Of a stretch of DNA of 64,000 nucleotides, positions 27,718-37,373 are shown piece after piece. Made by a program: the position numbers and the translations under genes. The stretch's first letter is position 1. Each line of letters opens with the position of its first letter. This DNA comes from Coriobacteriia bacterium (GTDB lineage: Bacteria; Actinomycetota; Coriobacteriia; Coriobacteriales; Eggerthellaceae). The notes under the pieces are model-generated. The model worked only from the letters and a program-made list of their open reading frames with translations. It was not told the DNA's origin and ran no database searches. The DNA is taken from assembly GCA_030537355.1 (NCBI GenBank), contig JAUNNF010000001.1, positions 1 through 64,000 on the forward strand. Reading direction: 5' to 3'.

Positions 27718-29421
27718 CTACTCTTCTAACAATGAGAAGAAAAAGTTCTTCTGTTCCTCTGTTTGTATTACATGAACAGGTTTTAATTGCGAGCCTGAAA
27801 CCCCTTTATAAAGCTGTATATCTCTATACAGTAATTGAGTTTCTGGTTGTAACATTTTTGCAACTGGGGCTTTAATTAAACCTTCTTCATAGCATTCCGT
27901 AAACTCATGATTTGCATCACATAATTTTTGAAGTAACACATCATTAAATGTATTTTCAGGAAACGTAGTTTTTGTCGGCGTAGCTGCTTCAAACAAAAAT
28001 ACATATCTTCCAGGTACAGACTCTTTATCAGGATATACGGTATAATCGAAAAGTTGGAAACCTAATGTTTTTGCGGTCTCATGAGCAGCAGCACTAAGGG
28101 CTGTTTCTGTAGTGTTCTCGCATGATAAATTAATAGTATTGTTAGACCTATATAAAAATTGTACAGTTGGTGTTTTTTCTAAAAACCCAGTAACCAATAC
28201 AGTATCAAACATGCGGTACCTATATAATCCACATAAATCTGTTATTATCAATTCATAACTTTTACCCACTTCAAGCTCATCCATTGTAAGTAATTTAGAC
28301 ATATCTCCATCAGCTTCAGTTGGTAAAAATTCCATAAAGCAAGAACCAGGGCACATTACACTATTTTCATTATTTGCCTCAAATGGTACCGTATACAGAC
28401 CTTCAGTTGATTTAATACCTGAATATAAATGAGGTATTTTATCCCCTAAAAATTGATTTACGATTGTGTCACGATAAACAGAAAATCCATCTCCCCCAAC
28501 ACCAACAAGAAACTTAAGATTTGGCCATACTTTTGGCATAAACAAAATAGGGCCATTCTTAAATACTTCTTCAAGCTCTTTTGCACGCTCTGGCATAGGT
28601 TCAATTTTTTTCATTAATGAATCGCGGATTTCTTTAGGCAACTTAACGTCCTCGTCAATAGTGCCATTTTTAATATCGTCAATAAACATCTGATAATTAT
28701 CTGCAATATAGACCATCAAATGCATCAAGTGACTATAAAAACCAGAAACTATGGCACCTAAATCCCTCTCCATCAATGCAAACCTACAATGAATATATTT
28801 AGTATCAATATTTTTACCTGGTACAGTTGCTTCAAATGGTGAAGTATAAATTGTACGCATCATCTGATCTAACGCTTCTTTGCCGCCTTGAATCATCTCT
28901 GCTGCTTTAGAAGATGCACAGCCTATAGTAATACCAGAATCTAGAGTTTTATAATTACCTTCAGATGTAGCAAATGTTTTATATGCCATCCAGTCAGTAC
29001 CAAAACATTTAGAATAAAGCCCATTCATATAATTAAAATCATATTTAAGAAAAGTCTGAGTTTGTTGCTGAGTAAAAGGAATTGCTTTCTTCTCACCAAT
29101 GGTACCTGATGTCTCATTCATATGATCAAAAGGATAAGCGGTTATAACATTTTTTTCGCCGCTTTTACAACGTTTAATCTCATCAAGTATATCCTCATAT
29201 TCAATTACAGGAACATTCTTCTTAAAATCCTCAATAGATTTAATATTCGCGAAATTATATTTTTTACCATATTCAGTATCTTTATTTTCATCTAGGAGTT
29301 TTAACAAAAACTCTTTTTGATACTTCATAGGATTTTTGATTTCATTGTTAATAAAATCCTCATAAGCAGCAATTCCTGCTTCATTATTTTTTTTATTTGC
29401 TAATAACGTTAAATTTTCCAT
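27718..29421 (-). CDS. GH3 family acyl-acid amido synthetase
   Basis: A 567-residue protein of the GH3 branch of the adenylate-forming superfamily. Visible features: NPMKYQKEFLLKLLDENKDTEYG at the start of the family profile, the ATP-binding loop MNETSGTIGEKKAIPFT near residue 100, YSGIKSTEGLYTVPFE and LCGLYRYRMFDTV. In plants GH3 enzymes join jasmonate, auxin or benzoates to amino acids through acyl-AMP. Bacterial members are poorly characterised. The gene heads a two-gene operon with the M20 amidohydrolase and diverges from the glutamate-cysteine ligase fusion. Confidence 0.87.
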   Translation of the reverse strand: MENLTLLANKKNNEAGIAAYEDFINNEIKNPMKYQKEFLLKLLDENKDTEYGKKYNFANIKSIEDFKKNVPVIEYEDILDEIKRCKSGEKNVITAYPFDHMNETSGTIGEKKAIPFTQQQTQTFLKYDFNYMNGLYSKCFGTDWMAYKTFATSEGNYKTLDSGITIGCASSKAAEMIQGGKEALDQMMRTIYTSPFEATVPGKNIDTKYIHCRFALMERDLGAIVSGFYSHLMHLMVYIADNYQMFIDDIKNGTIDEDVKLPKEIRDSLMKKIEPMPERAKELEEVFKNGPILFMPKVWPNLKFLVGVGGDGFSVYRDTIVNQFLGDKIPHLYSGIKSTEGLYTVPFEANNENSVMCPGSCFMEFLPTEADGDMSKLLTMDELEVGKSYELIITDLCGLYRYRMFDTVLVTGFLEKTPTVQFLYRSNNTINLSCENTTETALSAAAHETAKTLGFQLFDYTVYPDKESVPGRYVFLFEAATPTKTTFPENTFNDVLLQKLCDANHEFTECYEEGLIKAPVAKMLQPETQLLYRDIQLYKGVSGSQLKPVHVIQTEEQKNFFFSLLEE

Positions 29422-29491
29422 AATAAATTACCCTTCTTATGTCTTAATTTTACAGCCTTATTATTATACTAAATCTGAATATAAATTCTTG

Positions 29492-29497
29492 TATAAT
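29492..29497 (+). promoter_or_regulatory. -10 box of the ligase fusion gene, leaderless geometry
   Basis: A consensus TATAAT ends 7 nt before GTG 29505. No Shine-Dalgarno sequence lies between them, so the mRNA should begin at the start codon. The -35 is weak. Confidence 0.65.
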
Positions 29498-29504
29498 TTC
29501 TCAT

Positions 29505-32003
29505 GTGAAAAGCTACAAAAAACAAATCAAAAATTTTATTCTAAACAAAGAAAAGAATAAAAAATTATTAGGTTTAGAAGTTGAGCATTTTATTGTCGAT
29601 AAAAACAACAATTCTCTATATTATGACGAAATTAAAGAAATTTTATCATCACTAAAAGGTGAAAAAGAATATTCTGATGGAAACATTATTGGTGTAAAAA
29701 CAAAAGATTACGAAATAAGCTTAGAACCAGGCTGTCAATTCGAAATTGCTATTTCACCAAAACAAAATATAGAAGATATTGATACTATATATAAAAATTT
29801 TCTAGAATCTCTAAATCACAAACTCATATCTATTGGATATAGACATGATGCGTGCGCGCTTGAAGTTCCTATAATTCCTAAAAACAGATACACTGCAATG
29901 GACGCTAGATTTAAAACAATAGACAGTCTAGGACCATGTATGATGAGAAATACAGCATCAACTCAAGTGTCCATTGATTTTAATGACGAGAAAGATTGCT
30001 TGCAGAAATTAAAAACAGCAACATGTTTAGCCCCACTTATCTACTTCTTGTTTGACAATAGTCCGATATTCGAAAAGAAAAAAAGTAAGCGCATGGCAAG
30101 ATATAAGGTTTGGCAAAACACTGATCCAGACAGATGCGGCAGTATTAAATCTATATTTGACAATAATTTTTCAATAGATACCTACGTAGACGAAATTTGT
30201 TCAATACCACTTATTTATGCACGTGGACATATGAAAGATCTATACAACGAGCAACTCGTATATAAAATTGGCAAAGACCTCTTCTACGGGCCATACTCAA
30301 CTGATGAAATTATTATAGGAGACCCTAAGCTAAAAGACGATGAGATAAATCAAATCCTCACGATGATATTTTATGATGCCAGGCTAAAAAACCTGATTGA
30401 ACTTAGAGGCGCTGATAGTATGCCTCGCCAATATATAATGTCCTACCTCTCTCTAATCAAAAACATTTTCTATGATAATCCAATTAACTTATTCGACAAT
30501 GCCACTTATGAAGACTATCGAGAGGCTGGAGAAAATTTATACACACAAGGATGGGATGCAAAAGTATATGGTTATAATGTTGCCGATTTATTAAATAAAT
30601 TAGTCGATACTGATGACAAATACTTAAATCCAACAAAAAAATTAATAGACAATAGAGTTGTATTAAAAGATTATTTAAAAGAAAACTTTAAAAATAAAGA
30701 ATCATTTTATCCAATAAGCAAAACAACAAAAAATACTCAAAAACAATTAGACTTTTATAAACAGAACAACGAATGTATTCAGAATCGTAAATTAATTTAC
30801 AACAACCATACAAAATCTAAGGCCGAATACTGGGACGAGATTGTTAATATGGGCTACTTTTCAAAAGTTTTTGACAAATATAATGTTGCGCAATTTAGTG
30901 ATATATGCTCTACTCTACATAAAATTTTGTCAAAAGTAATTGCTGAATATTATGAGAATAAAGATTATCAAAAACTATTTAATTATGACAAATTTACAAA
31001 AAAACTCATAGATAAACGGCCCAAATATAGCGATCTTCTTCCTATGGCAAGATTTGATATCTTTTTTGATGATGCCACAGGTAAATTCAAAATTTGCGAA
31101 TTTAATACTGGAGGCTCAGCTGCTATGAGTGAAGTATCTTATCTATGTGAAGAAATCAAACATGCAGATACCTATAAACTTTTTGACAATATTGACACCT
31201 GGGAGCTCTACGATACATGGACAGAAAAATTTATTAAACTCTATCATGAAGTCTCAAACAAAAAACCAACAATTGCAATACTTGATTTTCTTGATAATTG
31301 CCAATATGCTGACTTCCCTATTTTTAAAAAGAGCTTCGAGAAAAAAGGATATAGGTGTCTCATTTGTGATCTTCGAGAACTAGAATATGACGGACAATTA
31401 AAATGGAGGGATAATCAAATTGATGCTGTATATAAGCGAGTCACATTAAACGATCTAGAAAACTACAAGGAAGATCCGGGAGTTCAAGCATTCCTAAATG
31501 CAGTGGATGACGAAAAAGTTGTATCTATCGACTGGTTTAGTACACAAATTGTCCACGATAAACAAATTTGTAAGGTCCTATTTAACAATAAAACCAAAGA
31601 AATACTAACTAAATCAGAGTGGAATTTTATACAACTTCATATGCCTAAACTATATAAAGGTGGTAGTAGACATGGATATATAGCAAAGCCTATTAGTTCA
31701 AGAGGAGCAAAAAATATATACATTGGGGATGAGTGCAGTGACGCGGAATGGAATAAAATCAAGTGCAATCCTAATTATTTAATACAAGAATATTGCAAGC
31801 AGTATTACTCGCCAAATGTATATATTGACGTAAAAGATAAAGATAGAAGCTTACAAACAAACTCTGTGAAAGAATTTTCAAACATGGAAGGACTATTTTG
31901 CTATTGTGGAAAATTCAGTGGTATTTATTTAAGACAAGGCTCTCAAAAAATAAATGGCCAAAAATATGATAATATTGTATGTACAACCTTTTATGAAAAG
32001 TAA
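29505..32003 (+). CDS. Glutamate-cysteine ligase-like domain fused to a glutathionylspermidine-synthase-like ATP-grasp domain
   Basis: An 832-residue two-part ligase. Residues 1-~400 resemble the GCS2/plant-type glutamate-cysteine ligase family: LLGLEVEHFIVDK, ISLEPGCQFEIAISP, YTAMDARFKTIDSLGPCMMRNTASTQVSIDF and ELRGADSMP. Residues ~440-832 resemble the preATP-grasp plus ATP-grasp fold of glutathionylspermidine synthase-like proteins (LPMARFDIFFD, CEFNTGGSAAMSE, GGSRHGYIAKPISSRGAKNI, LIQEYC). It could make a gamma-glutamylcysteine-based thiol in one polypeptide. It is not the usual GshAB layout. Start is GTG with no Shine-Dalgarno site; the next gene overlaps its end by 11 nt. Confidence 0.75.
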   Translation: MKSYKKQIKNFILNKEKNKKLLGLEVEHFIVDKNNNSLYYDEIKEILSSLKGEKEYSDGNIIGVKTKDYEISLEPGCQFEIAISPKQNIEDIDTIYKNFLESLNHKLISIGYRHDACALEVPIIPKNRYTAMDARFKTIDSLGPCMMRNTASTQVSIDFNDEKDCLQKLKTATCLAPLIYFLFDNSPIFEKKKSKRMARYKVWQNTDPDRCGSIKSIFDNNFSIDTYVDEICSIPLIYARGHMKDLYNEQLVYKIGKDLFYGPYSTDEIIIGDPKLKDDEINQILTMIFYDARLKNLIELRGADSMPRQYIMSYLSLIKNIFYDNPINLFDNATYEDYREAGENLYTQGWDAKVYGYNVADLLNKLVDTDDKYLNPTKKLIDNRVVLKDYLKENFKNKESFYPISKTTKNTQKQLDFYKQNNECIQNRKLIYNNHTKSKAEYWDEIVNMGYFSKVFDKYNVAQFSDICSTLHKILSKVIAEYYENKDYQKLFNYDKFTKKLIDKRPKYSDLLPMARFDIFFDDATGKFKICEFNTGGSAAMSEVSYLCEEIKHADTYKLFDNIDTWELYDTWTEKFIKLYHEVSNKKPTIAILDFLDNCQYADFPIFKKSFEKKGYRCLICDLRELEYDGQLKWRDNQIDAVYKRVTLNDLENYKEDPGVQAFLNAVDDEKVVSIDWFSTQIVHDKQICKVLFNNKTKEILTKSEWNFIQLHMPKLYKGGSRHGYIAKPISSRGAKNIYIGDECSDAEWNKIKCNPNYLIQEYCKQYYSPNVYIDVKDKDRSLQTNSVKEFSNMEGLFCYCGKFSGIYLRQGSQKINGQKYDNIVCTTFYEK

Positions 32004-33807
32004 AATTTTTAAATATATACTTGTAAGCATATTGACAATTGGAATATGTTGTCCAACACAAGCTTTCGCCTACACCAATGCTAAAACACATAGTTGGAAA
32101 ACAACAATTAATGCAAACATCGATACAGACGGTTCTATACAAGTATCAGAACAACGAATCATAGATATTACAAAATTTATCGAAAAGGCAAAAAAATACA
32201 ATAAAGATTCTAGAGAATCTATAACGACCAGCTTAAATCCATTAATTTGGGGATTTGATAATTTTCCTGAAGAAACTGATGTAACAGCAAATAATGCTAA
32301 AATTGCAATATTAGGAAATGATGATAAAATAATTGGTCAATGGTCAAACATCCCCAGTGTTACTTATATTTCAAAATGGAATTATGAATCTACTCCTAAC
32401 GCCACCTGTATCGCTTATAATGCCGAGAAAAAGCAGGTGTGCATGTTTAGCGAGCTTACTAACCCTGATTCTGTATCTGAACACACAGCTTTTAATATAA
32501 TCTCAGGCATGACGGGAAGCATCGACCCTCAATCCTGGACAATGACAAAAGCTATCATCAACTTTGACTATTCAATAAATAATGCTCCAATAATATATAA
32601 GGACGTTGCAGACTTTAATTGGGCTTACGTTAGTGATACATGGGGCGATGAATCTTATAATGTTGACTTAAAAGTTAATATTCCTGTGGGTTCACAAAGT
32701 ATCGCAAGCCCACTAGGTAAAGTTAGTTCAATAAATAACGACACAACTGAACGTAATATTTATGCATGGGGACATGGCTCATCATCTGGTGTTGTTAACT
32801 TGGACGCTTCTGGTATTGTTACTTTAAAAAATGATGTTGTTCCGGCGGAAACAAATGCTGAGTTAAGGCTTGTATTTCCTGCTGCGTGGCTATCTAATTT
32901 AAACGCTCAAGCAAATATTAGTCACAATAATCAAACTAAATTAACTCAAATTTTAAAAGACGAATCTGCATGGCATGATCAGCGTCAAAAAGATGTTTAT
33001 AAACTAATACTACCTCTAATAGCAATTCCAGTTTGTATTTTATTCTCAATAATTAGTCTTATACTTCTTATTAGATATAAACGTCATTTCAAAGAACAGG
33101 CAGTATCTAATACAAAAGTAGCAGACCTAAATCCTTGTTTAATAGTAAGACTTAAAAATTGGAATCATGAGCATGTATATGACATAGCAGCCAGTGTTCT
33201 ACACTTAAATGATATGAAAAAAATAAAAATAAAACATTTGCATTCTGGTGATTTTGAAATTGAGCTTAAAAACAAAAACTATTCTAAAAACCCATATAGG
33301 GCAAGATCAATTGATTCTATCGATAAACGAACAATAAACTTTTTATTTGGAGTTTGCTCAACAGGCTATTTTAAATTACAACTTTATGATTTATTGAATT
33401 TTGCGAAAGTAAGAAGCCACGATTTTATTGTTGCATATCTAGCTTGGCATTCTGGACTTACAGATGAAGTAAATGAGCTTACAAACTTTAAATCTAACTA
33501 TGACAGGATAAGACACGTATTATTTGTAGCTTCTATTTTACTTGGGATTACATCGATAATACTAGGCATTCTATTTCAAGAATGGATTACGCCAGCATGC
33601 GGAATTATTTCTGCTTTCGTAATAGGATTTATAGCTAATACACTAAGAAACAAAATATATTTTAAAGATAGTAAAGACCATGTTATCCATGCTGTCGATA
33701 TTCCTATAGGTATCGCAGAATACAACGACACAATTGATGAATTTAAAAATAAATTTACGGAAGTACTCACTGAAGCAGTACTGACTGCTCAAGATAAATT
33801 ATGTTAA
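31993..33807 (+). CDS. DUF2207-type membrane protein
   Basis: About 604 residues. A signal peptide (MKSKIFKYILVSILTIG, cleavage after AFA) precedes an extracytoplasmic beta-rich domain with DTDGSIQVSEQRIIDI, typical of DUF2207. A membrane helix follows (LILPLIAIPVCILFSIISL), then a cytoplasmic winged-helix-like part and two more helices near residues 510-560. Function is unknown in the family. I use ATG 31993 because the signal peptide begins there; the frame is open to 31954. The start overlaps the ligase fusion stop, so translation is likely coupled. The stop lies 3 nt before the tmRNA 3' end. Confidence 0.8.
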   Translation: MKSKIFKYILVSILTIGICCPTQAFAYTNAKTHSWKTTINANIDTDGSIQVSEQRIIDITKFIEKAKKYNKDSRESITTSLNPLIWGFDNFPEETDVTANNAKIAILGNDDKIIGQWSNIPSVTYISKWNYESTPNATCIAYNAEKKQVCMFSELTNPDSVSEHTAFNIISGMTGSIDPQSWTMTKAIINFDYSINNAPIIYKDVADFNWAYVSDTWGDESYNVDLKVNIPVGSQSIASPLGKVSSINNDTTERNIYAWGHGSSSGVVNLDASGIVTLKNDVVPAETNAELRLVFPAAWLSNLNAQANISHNNQTKLTQILKDESAWHDQRQKDVYKLILPLIAIPVCILFSIISLILLIRYKRHFKEQAVSNTKVADLNPCLIVRLKNWNHEHVYDIAASVLHLNDMKKIKIKHLHSGDFEIELKNKNYSKNPYRARSIDSIDKRTINFLFGVCSTGYFKLQLYDLLNFAKVRSHDFIVAYLAWHSGLTDEVNELTNFKSNYDRIRHVLFVASILLGITSIILGILFQEWITPACGIISAFVIGFIANTLRNKIYFKDSKDHVIHAVDIPIGIAEYNDTIDEFKNKFTEVLTEAVLTAQDKLC

Positions 33808-33810
33808 GAG

Positions 33811-34180
33811 TGGTGGAGGCGCGGAGAATCGAACTCCGGTCCATACAACAAACCCAAAACCCATCTACAAGTTTAGTCAACTATTCATTACGAGCACAAA
33901 CATGCTAGCTGACACGCGATTTGTGCAAGTGCTTGAGAAATCTTTTAGCTTGGAGCTCAAGCAACTACCAAACTAGCATCCCTCTAAAAACGACGCTGCT
34001 CCCTATTAGAGGAAGTCATAGAGATTAGCGTGCTGCTATTAATTTAAGCAGCAAGGGCATAAGCCCCATTTGTGTTAGTTTTGTCAATTAAATTTGACAT
34101 TACCTAATATTTAACGTGGAACTAGGAGACCACGACTTGCAGGACTTCAGTCTCGTCACATGTCGAAACCGGTCGCCCCC
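33811..34180 (-). ncRNA. ssrA: tmRNA (ssrA)
   Basis: The 5' end GGGGGCGACCGGTTTCGACA and the 3' end CTCCGCGCCTCCACCA pair as the tRNA-Ala-like acceptor (GGGGGCG with CGCCTCC), and the T-loop TTCGATT is present. The tag frame (34085-34044) reads DKTNTNGAYALAA then TAA; with the charging Ala the tag is probably ADKTNTNGAYALAA. The ALAA end is the usual ClpXP degradation signal. The exact resume codon is inferred. Confidence 0.93.
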
Positions 34181-34265
34181 ATCTTTTCAAAGTACACAAC
34201 CTACATTGTAAAGTACATAACATATATTGCAAAAACGTAGCCGTAAAACGTAGGTGTAGCTCGCC

Positions 34266-34293
34266 ATTATACTCGCCAAAATTGATTTGTCAA
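34266..34293 (-). promoter_or_regulatory. Promoter of tmRNA
   Basis: Perfect TTGACA (34293-34288) and TATAAT (34271-34266) with a 16-nt spacer on the minus strand. Predicted start near 34259 gives a 5' leader of about 80 nt to be removed by RNase P. Confidence 0.88.
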
Positions 34294-34554
34294 TAGGTAA
34301 ACATACAGTTGTGCAATAAAAATAATTGTGAAATGCATATATTCATATAATAAAGATTATCGATAATAAATTTATCAGTAATAATTAGTACGAATTAATT
34401 TTATTTTGCTACACTATTCTACGCAGAAGCTAGTTGACAATTAATCGCTTGTGGCGTTCAAAGCCATGTCCACTGCAAAGGGTAATTTTTATACAAAGAT
34501 ATAACCTAATCGAACTTTAATCTATTTTAAAAAGACTTATTAGCAAGGAGGGAC
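34294..34554. other. Intergenic region between tmRNA and the DUF559-like gene
   Basis: No gene seen. A TTGACA at 34434 lacks a matching -10 at normal distance. The strong AAGGAGGG ribosome binding site just before ATG 34555 is the only clear signal. Confidence 0.5.
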
Positions 34555-35574
34555 ATGAGCTATAAATCGAAATTTGTTGTTTCACACGTATCGGCTTTTT
34601 TAATTCTACGAATCGCACGAGGATATAATGCAAGTATTCAAAAAAGCAATATCTCGCTTTCCAATACAAGAAAGCCAAAATCAAACGAGATTACAAAAAT
34701 AAAGGAACTGATCTTTTTTATATATAAAAAGCAGCTAAAAATTGATTGTTTATGTTTCGATACGAACAAAAGATGCAAACTTCAATCCGTCAAAAATCAT
34801 GTTGTTCAGACGGACATACCACAGAAATCTTTCGTTAGCATCACCACAAACAATACAAAATTACAAGAGCTTATTTTTGATCATATCGTTATTCCATCAC
34901 CGGCTCTTTTATTTTTACAGTTATGCGAAACTTTTTCGGTCTATGATGCCATGCTGTTTGGCATGGAATTATGTGGTACATATACAATCGCAGGTCCGAA
35001 AGACGATCATAAACTAATTAACGTATTACAATACACAACAGCTAGAGCAATAAAACAAGGAATTTCTTGCCTTAAAGGAAAACACATAAAAGGAATAAAG
35101 AAGGCAATAATAGCTTCAAAAACAATTAACGATAATTCTGCCTCGCCTGCTGAATCAAAATTATACTTGATGTTATGTGGACCTCGATATTTAGGAGCAT
35201 ATCAAATCAAGAAATTTTCGCTTAATAAAGCAATATTACCATCTTACCAAGCGCAGAATATTTCTGGGCAAAAAAGGATCAAACCCGATATGTGCAATTC
35301 GCACTATAAAGTAGCTATAGAATATGATAGTAAAAAATATCATGAAAACGTAGTGCAGAGCCAAAAAGATAAACGTAGAAAAGATGCTCTTTTGTATGAC
35401 AAATGGAAAGTTTACACTATTGTACCTGCGCAAATAAGAAATCGTTACATCATGAACAGCATAGCAAATAAATTATTAATTGCCTGTAAACAAGAGCCGC
35501 GGATTTACGCCAAAAATTTTTGCAAAAAACAAAATGCATTATTTACGGCTTTTTTTGATAGGGACGCAATATGA
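34555..35574 (+). CDS. DUF559/VSR-like nuclease-domain protein
   Basis: A 339-residue protein of low GC. The C-terminal third holds PDMCN and AIEYDSKKYH, then KDKRRKDALL and a WKVYTI strand, the pattern of DUF559/very-short-patch-repair-like nuclease folds (Asp, Glu-Tyr-Asp, His). The N-terminal two thirds resemble the AbiEi-like proteins found in many copies in Coriobacteriia, with PSPALLFLQL in the middle, but I cannot assign a role. AAGGAGGG is 4-5 nt before ATG. It stands alone, next to tmRNA, a site often used by mobile DNA; no integrase is visible. Confidence 0.65.
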   Translation: MSYKSKFVVSHVSAFLILRIARGYNASIQKSNISLSNTRKPKSNEITKIKELIFFIYKKQLKIDCLCFDTNKRCKLQSVKNHVVQTDIPQKSFVSITTNNTKLQELIFDHIVIPSPALLFLQLCETFSVYDAMLFGMELCGTYTIAGPKDDHKLINVLQYTTARAIKQGISCLKGKHIKGIKKAIIASKTINDNSASPAESKLYLMLCGPRYLGAYQIKKFSLNKAILPSYQAQNISGQKRIKPDMCNSHYKVAIEYDSKKYHENVVQSQKDKRRKDALLYDKWKVYTIVPAQIRNRYIMNSIANKLLIACKQEPRIYAKNFCKKQNALFTAFFDRDAI

Positions 35575-35639
35575 ATGATAACGCTATATGTATGATGGTA
35601 CTATATGAATTAGAACGCAATATGAATGATGACGCTATA
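35564..35639 (+). repeat. Two 25-bp direct repeats at the DUF559-like gene end
   Basis: 35564-35588 and 35615-35639 agree at 24 of 25 positions (ACGCAATATGAATGAT then A or G, then ACGCTATA), with a 51-bp period. The first copy contains the stop codon of the gene, so the second copy looks like a duplicated gene end. Confidence 0.85.
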
Positions 35640-35906
35640 CGAATAGAAAGACAAATATGCACGATAAAAACAAATTATCGGGGTGAAATGACTATTTTGT
35701 CCCCTTTTTATCGCCTTGTTCATGTGTCATAAATTCTACATATTAAATAATACCTGGTTTAGCAATGTTGAATTTTTGATGAATATTGCAACATTTAAAA
35801 AAAGGGTGCAAATAAGAAATTTCACCCGTATTTCTTGATTTGATCTTGTATTTACTTGAACATTTAATGCAATATATTGCGCTATTGGCTTATTTATTAA
35901 TAACGT
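35640..35906. other. Intergenic region downstream of the direct repeats
   Basis: No gene. Two possible weak hairpins: GGGG...CCCC followed by TTTTT near 35680-35710, a candidate rightward terminator, and GGGTG...CACCC near 35805-35829. The second AGCS gene ends leftward at 35907. Confidence 0.4.
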
Positions 35907-37373
35907 TTACTTCAAGTCCCAAGCGCATGTATCATCATCAATTCCATATTTATCAGGATCAAATGTTGGCTTAATTCCGTCCTTTAATGCTTTGCTATAA
36001 TCCTTTACAATGGAAATTGCTTTTGGAGAAAGAATCATCAGTACAATTAAGTTCATCCAACCCATCAAACCCATACCAATATCAGCTGTATTCCAAATAA
36101 AGTTTGATTCCATCATTGTGGATGCAACTAGCGTAATCAAAAATATAATTTTAATTATAGAAAGTGCAGTCTTGCTTGTCCTACCTATTAAAAATCTCAA
36201 ATTACTTTCAATTAAATAATAATAACCAACAATTGTACCTGTAGCAAATATTGCTATCATAACGGCGAGGATCTGTGGTGCCCAACCATGCAAAACTGGA
36301 CAGGTATCAAGGCCTGCCTGTACCCAACCAGCACCAGCTTCTATGCCTCCAACAAATTCAACACCAGGGAAAATTATATTTCCACCTGAATCAACAACAG
36401 TACAAGTACCAGATAAAATAATTACCAATGCGGTAGCAGTACAAATAACCAAAGTTGATAACAATACTGAAAGCCCTTGAAGTAAACCTTGCTTTACGGG
36501 ATGTTCACAGCGAGCAGCTGCAGCAAAAGTGCCTCCTGGACCATAACCTACATCAGTTGAAAATATTCCACGACGAACTCCCATACCAACTGCAGAACCT
36601 AAGATCCCTCCAAATAACGGGTTTAAACCAAATGCAGAGCTAATAATTGCATTGAATGCAGTACCTATATAATCTTTATAATATACAATCACAACTACTG
36701 CAAATGCAATATATACAATACATTTTAGAGGTGTTAAGACTCCTTCGATTTTACCAATACGCTTAATTCCTCCCCAAATAATCAAGGCAATCACAATAGC
36801 CGCTACAACTACTGTTATAAATCTATCAGTGCCAAAGCCCTGTTGAATACTATTAACAACAGTATTGCTCTGAACTCCTGGTAACAATACACCCATCCCC
36901 AAAACAGCAATTGACGCAAATATGTAAGCAAATGGTTTTGCTATCTTTTTATTTTTAATACCACGCATAATGTAATAGCACGGGCCACCATAATATTCAT
37001 CACCATCTTTAATTTTATATGCTTGGCCTAAAACCGCCTCGACTATAGCTATTGCAGAACCCAGTAAGCCAAAAATCCAAATCCAAGCAATAGCTCCCGG
37101 GCCTCCAGTGGCAATAGCAGTAGCCACACCAGCAACATTTCCAACCCCTACTCGAGAACCTAATGCTGTCATAAAAGCTTGAAATGGAGATATTCCTTTT
37201 TTATCATCACTAGAATCTGATAGAGCCTTCAATGCAGAACCAAATAACCTAAACTGAGGAAATATCATTCTTATAGAGAAATACAAAGATACAAATAGTA
37301 CTAAGGCAATAAAAATATCACTAGATATTACATCTTTTACTACTTGCGTTCCATTTTCTAAAGCTTCCATGAT
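35907..37373 (-). CDS. AGCS family sodium:alanine/glycine symporter (copy 1)
   Basis: A multi-spanning symporter with the family segments ALGSRVGVGNVAGVATAIATGGPGA, GIFSTDVGYGPGGTFAAAA and VGYYYLIESNLRF. It imports small neutral amino acids with Na+. ATG 37373 (MEALENG) is the natural start; ATG 37385 gives four more residues and overlaps the upstream copy by 13 nt. It is a close paralogue of the adjacent upstream gene and is co-transcribed with it. Confidence 0.92.
   Translation of the reverse strand: MMEALENGTQVVKDVISSDIFIALVLFVSLYFSIRMIFPQFRLFGSALKALSDSSDDKKGISPFQAFMTALGSRVGVGNVAGVATAIATGGPGAIAWIWIFGLLGSAIAIVEAVLGQAYKIKDGDEYYGGPCYYIMRGIKNKKIAKPFAYIFASIAVLGMGVLLPGVQSNTVVNSIQQGFGTDRFITVVVAAIVIALIIWGGIKRIGKIEGVLTPLKCIVYIAFAVVVIVYYKDYIGTAFNAIISSAFGLNPLFGGILGSAVGMGVRRGIFSTDVGYGPGGTFAAAARCEHPVKQGLLQGLSVLLSTLVICTATALVIILSGTCTVVDSGGNIIFPGVEFVGGIEAGAGWVQAGLDTCPVLHGWAPQILAVMIAIFATGTIVGYYYLIESNLRFLIGRTSKTALSIIKIIFLITLVASTMMESNFIWNTADIGMGLMGWMNLIVLMILSPKAISIVKDYSKALKDGIKPTFDPDKYGIDDDTCAWDLK

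Noticed and set aside
34434-34439. TTGACAATTAATC resembling a strong -35 region
   Set aside because: No -10 hexamer lies 16-18 nt downstream; the next TATA-like string is too far away.
35805-35829. GGGTG...CACCC hairpin after the DUF559-like gene
   Set aside because: Stem of only 5 bp with a 14-15 nt AT loop and no T run; too weak to call a terminator.
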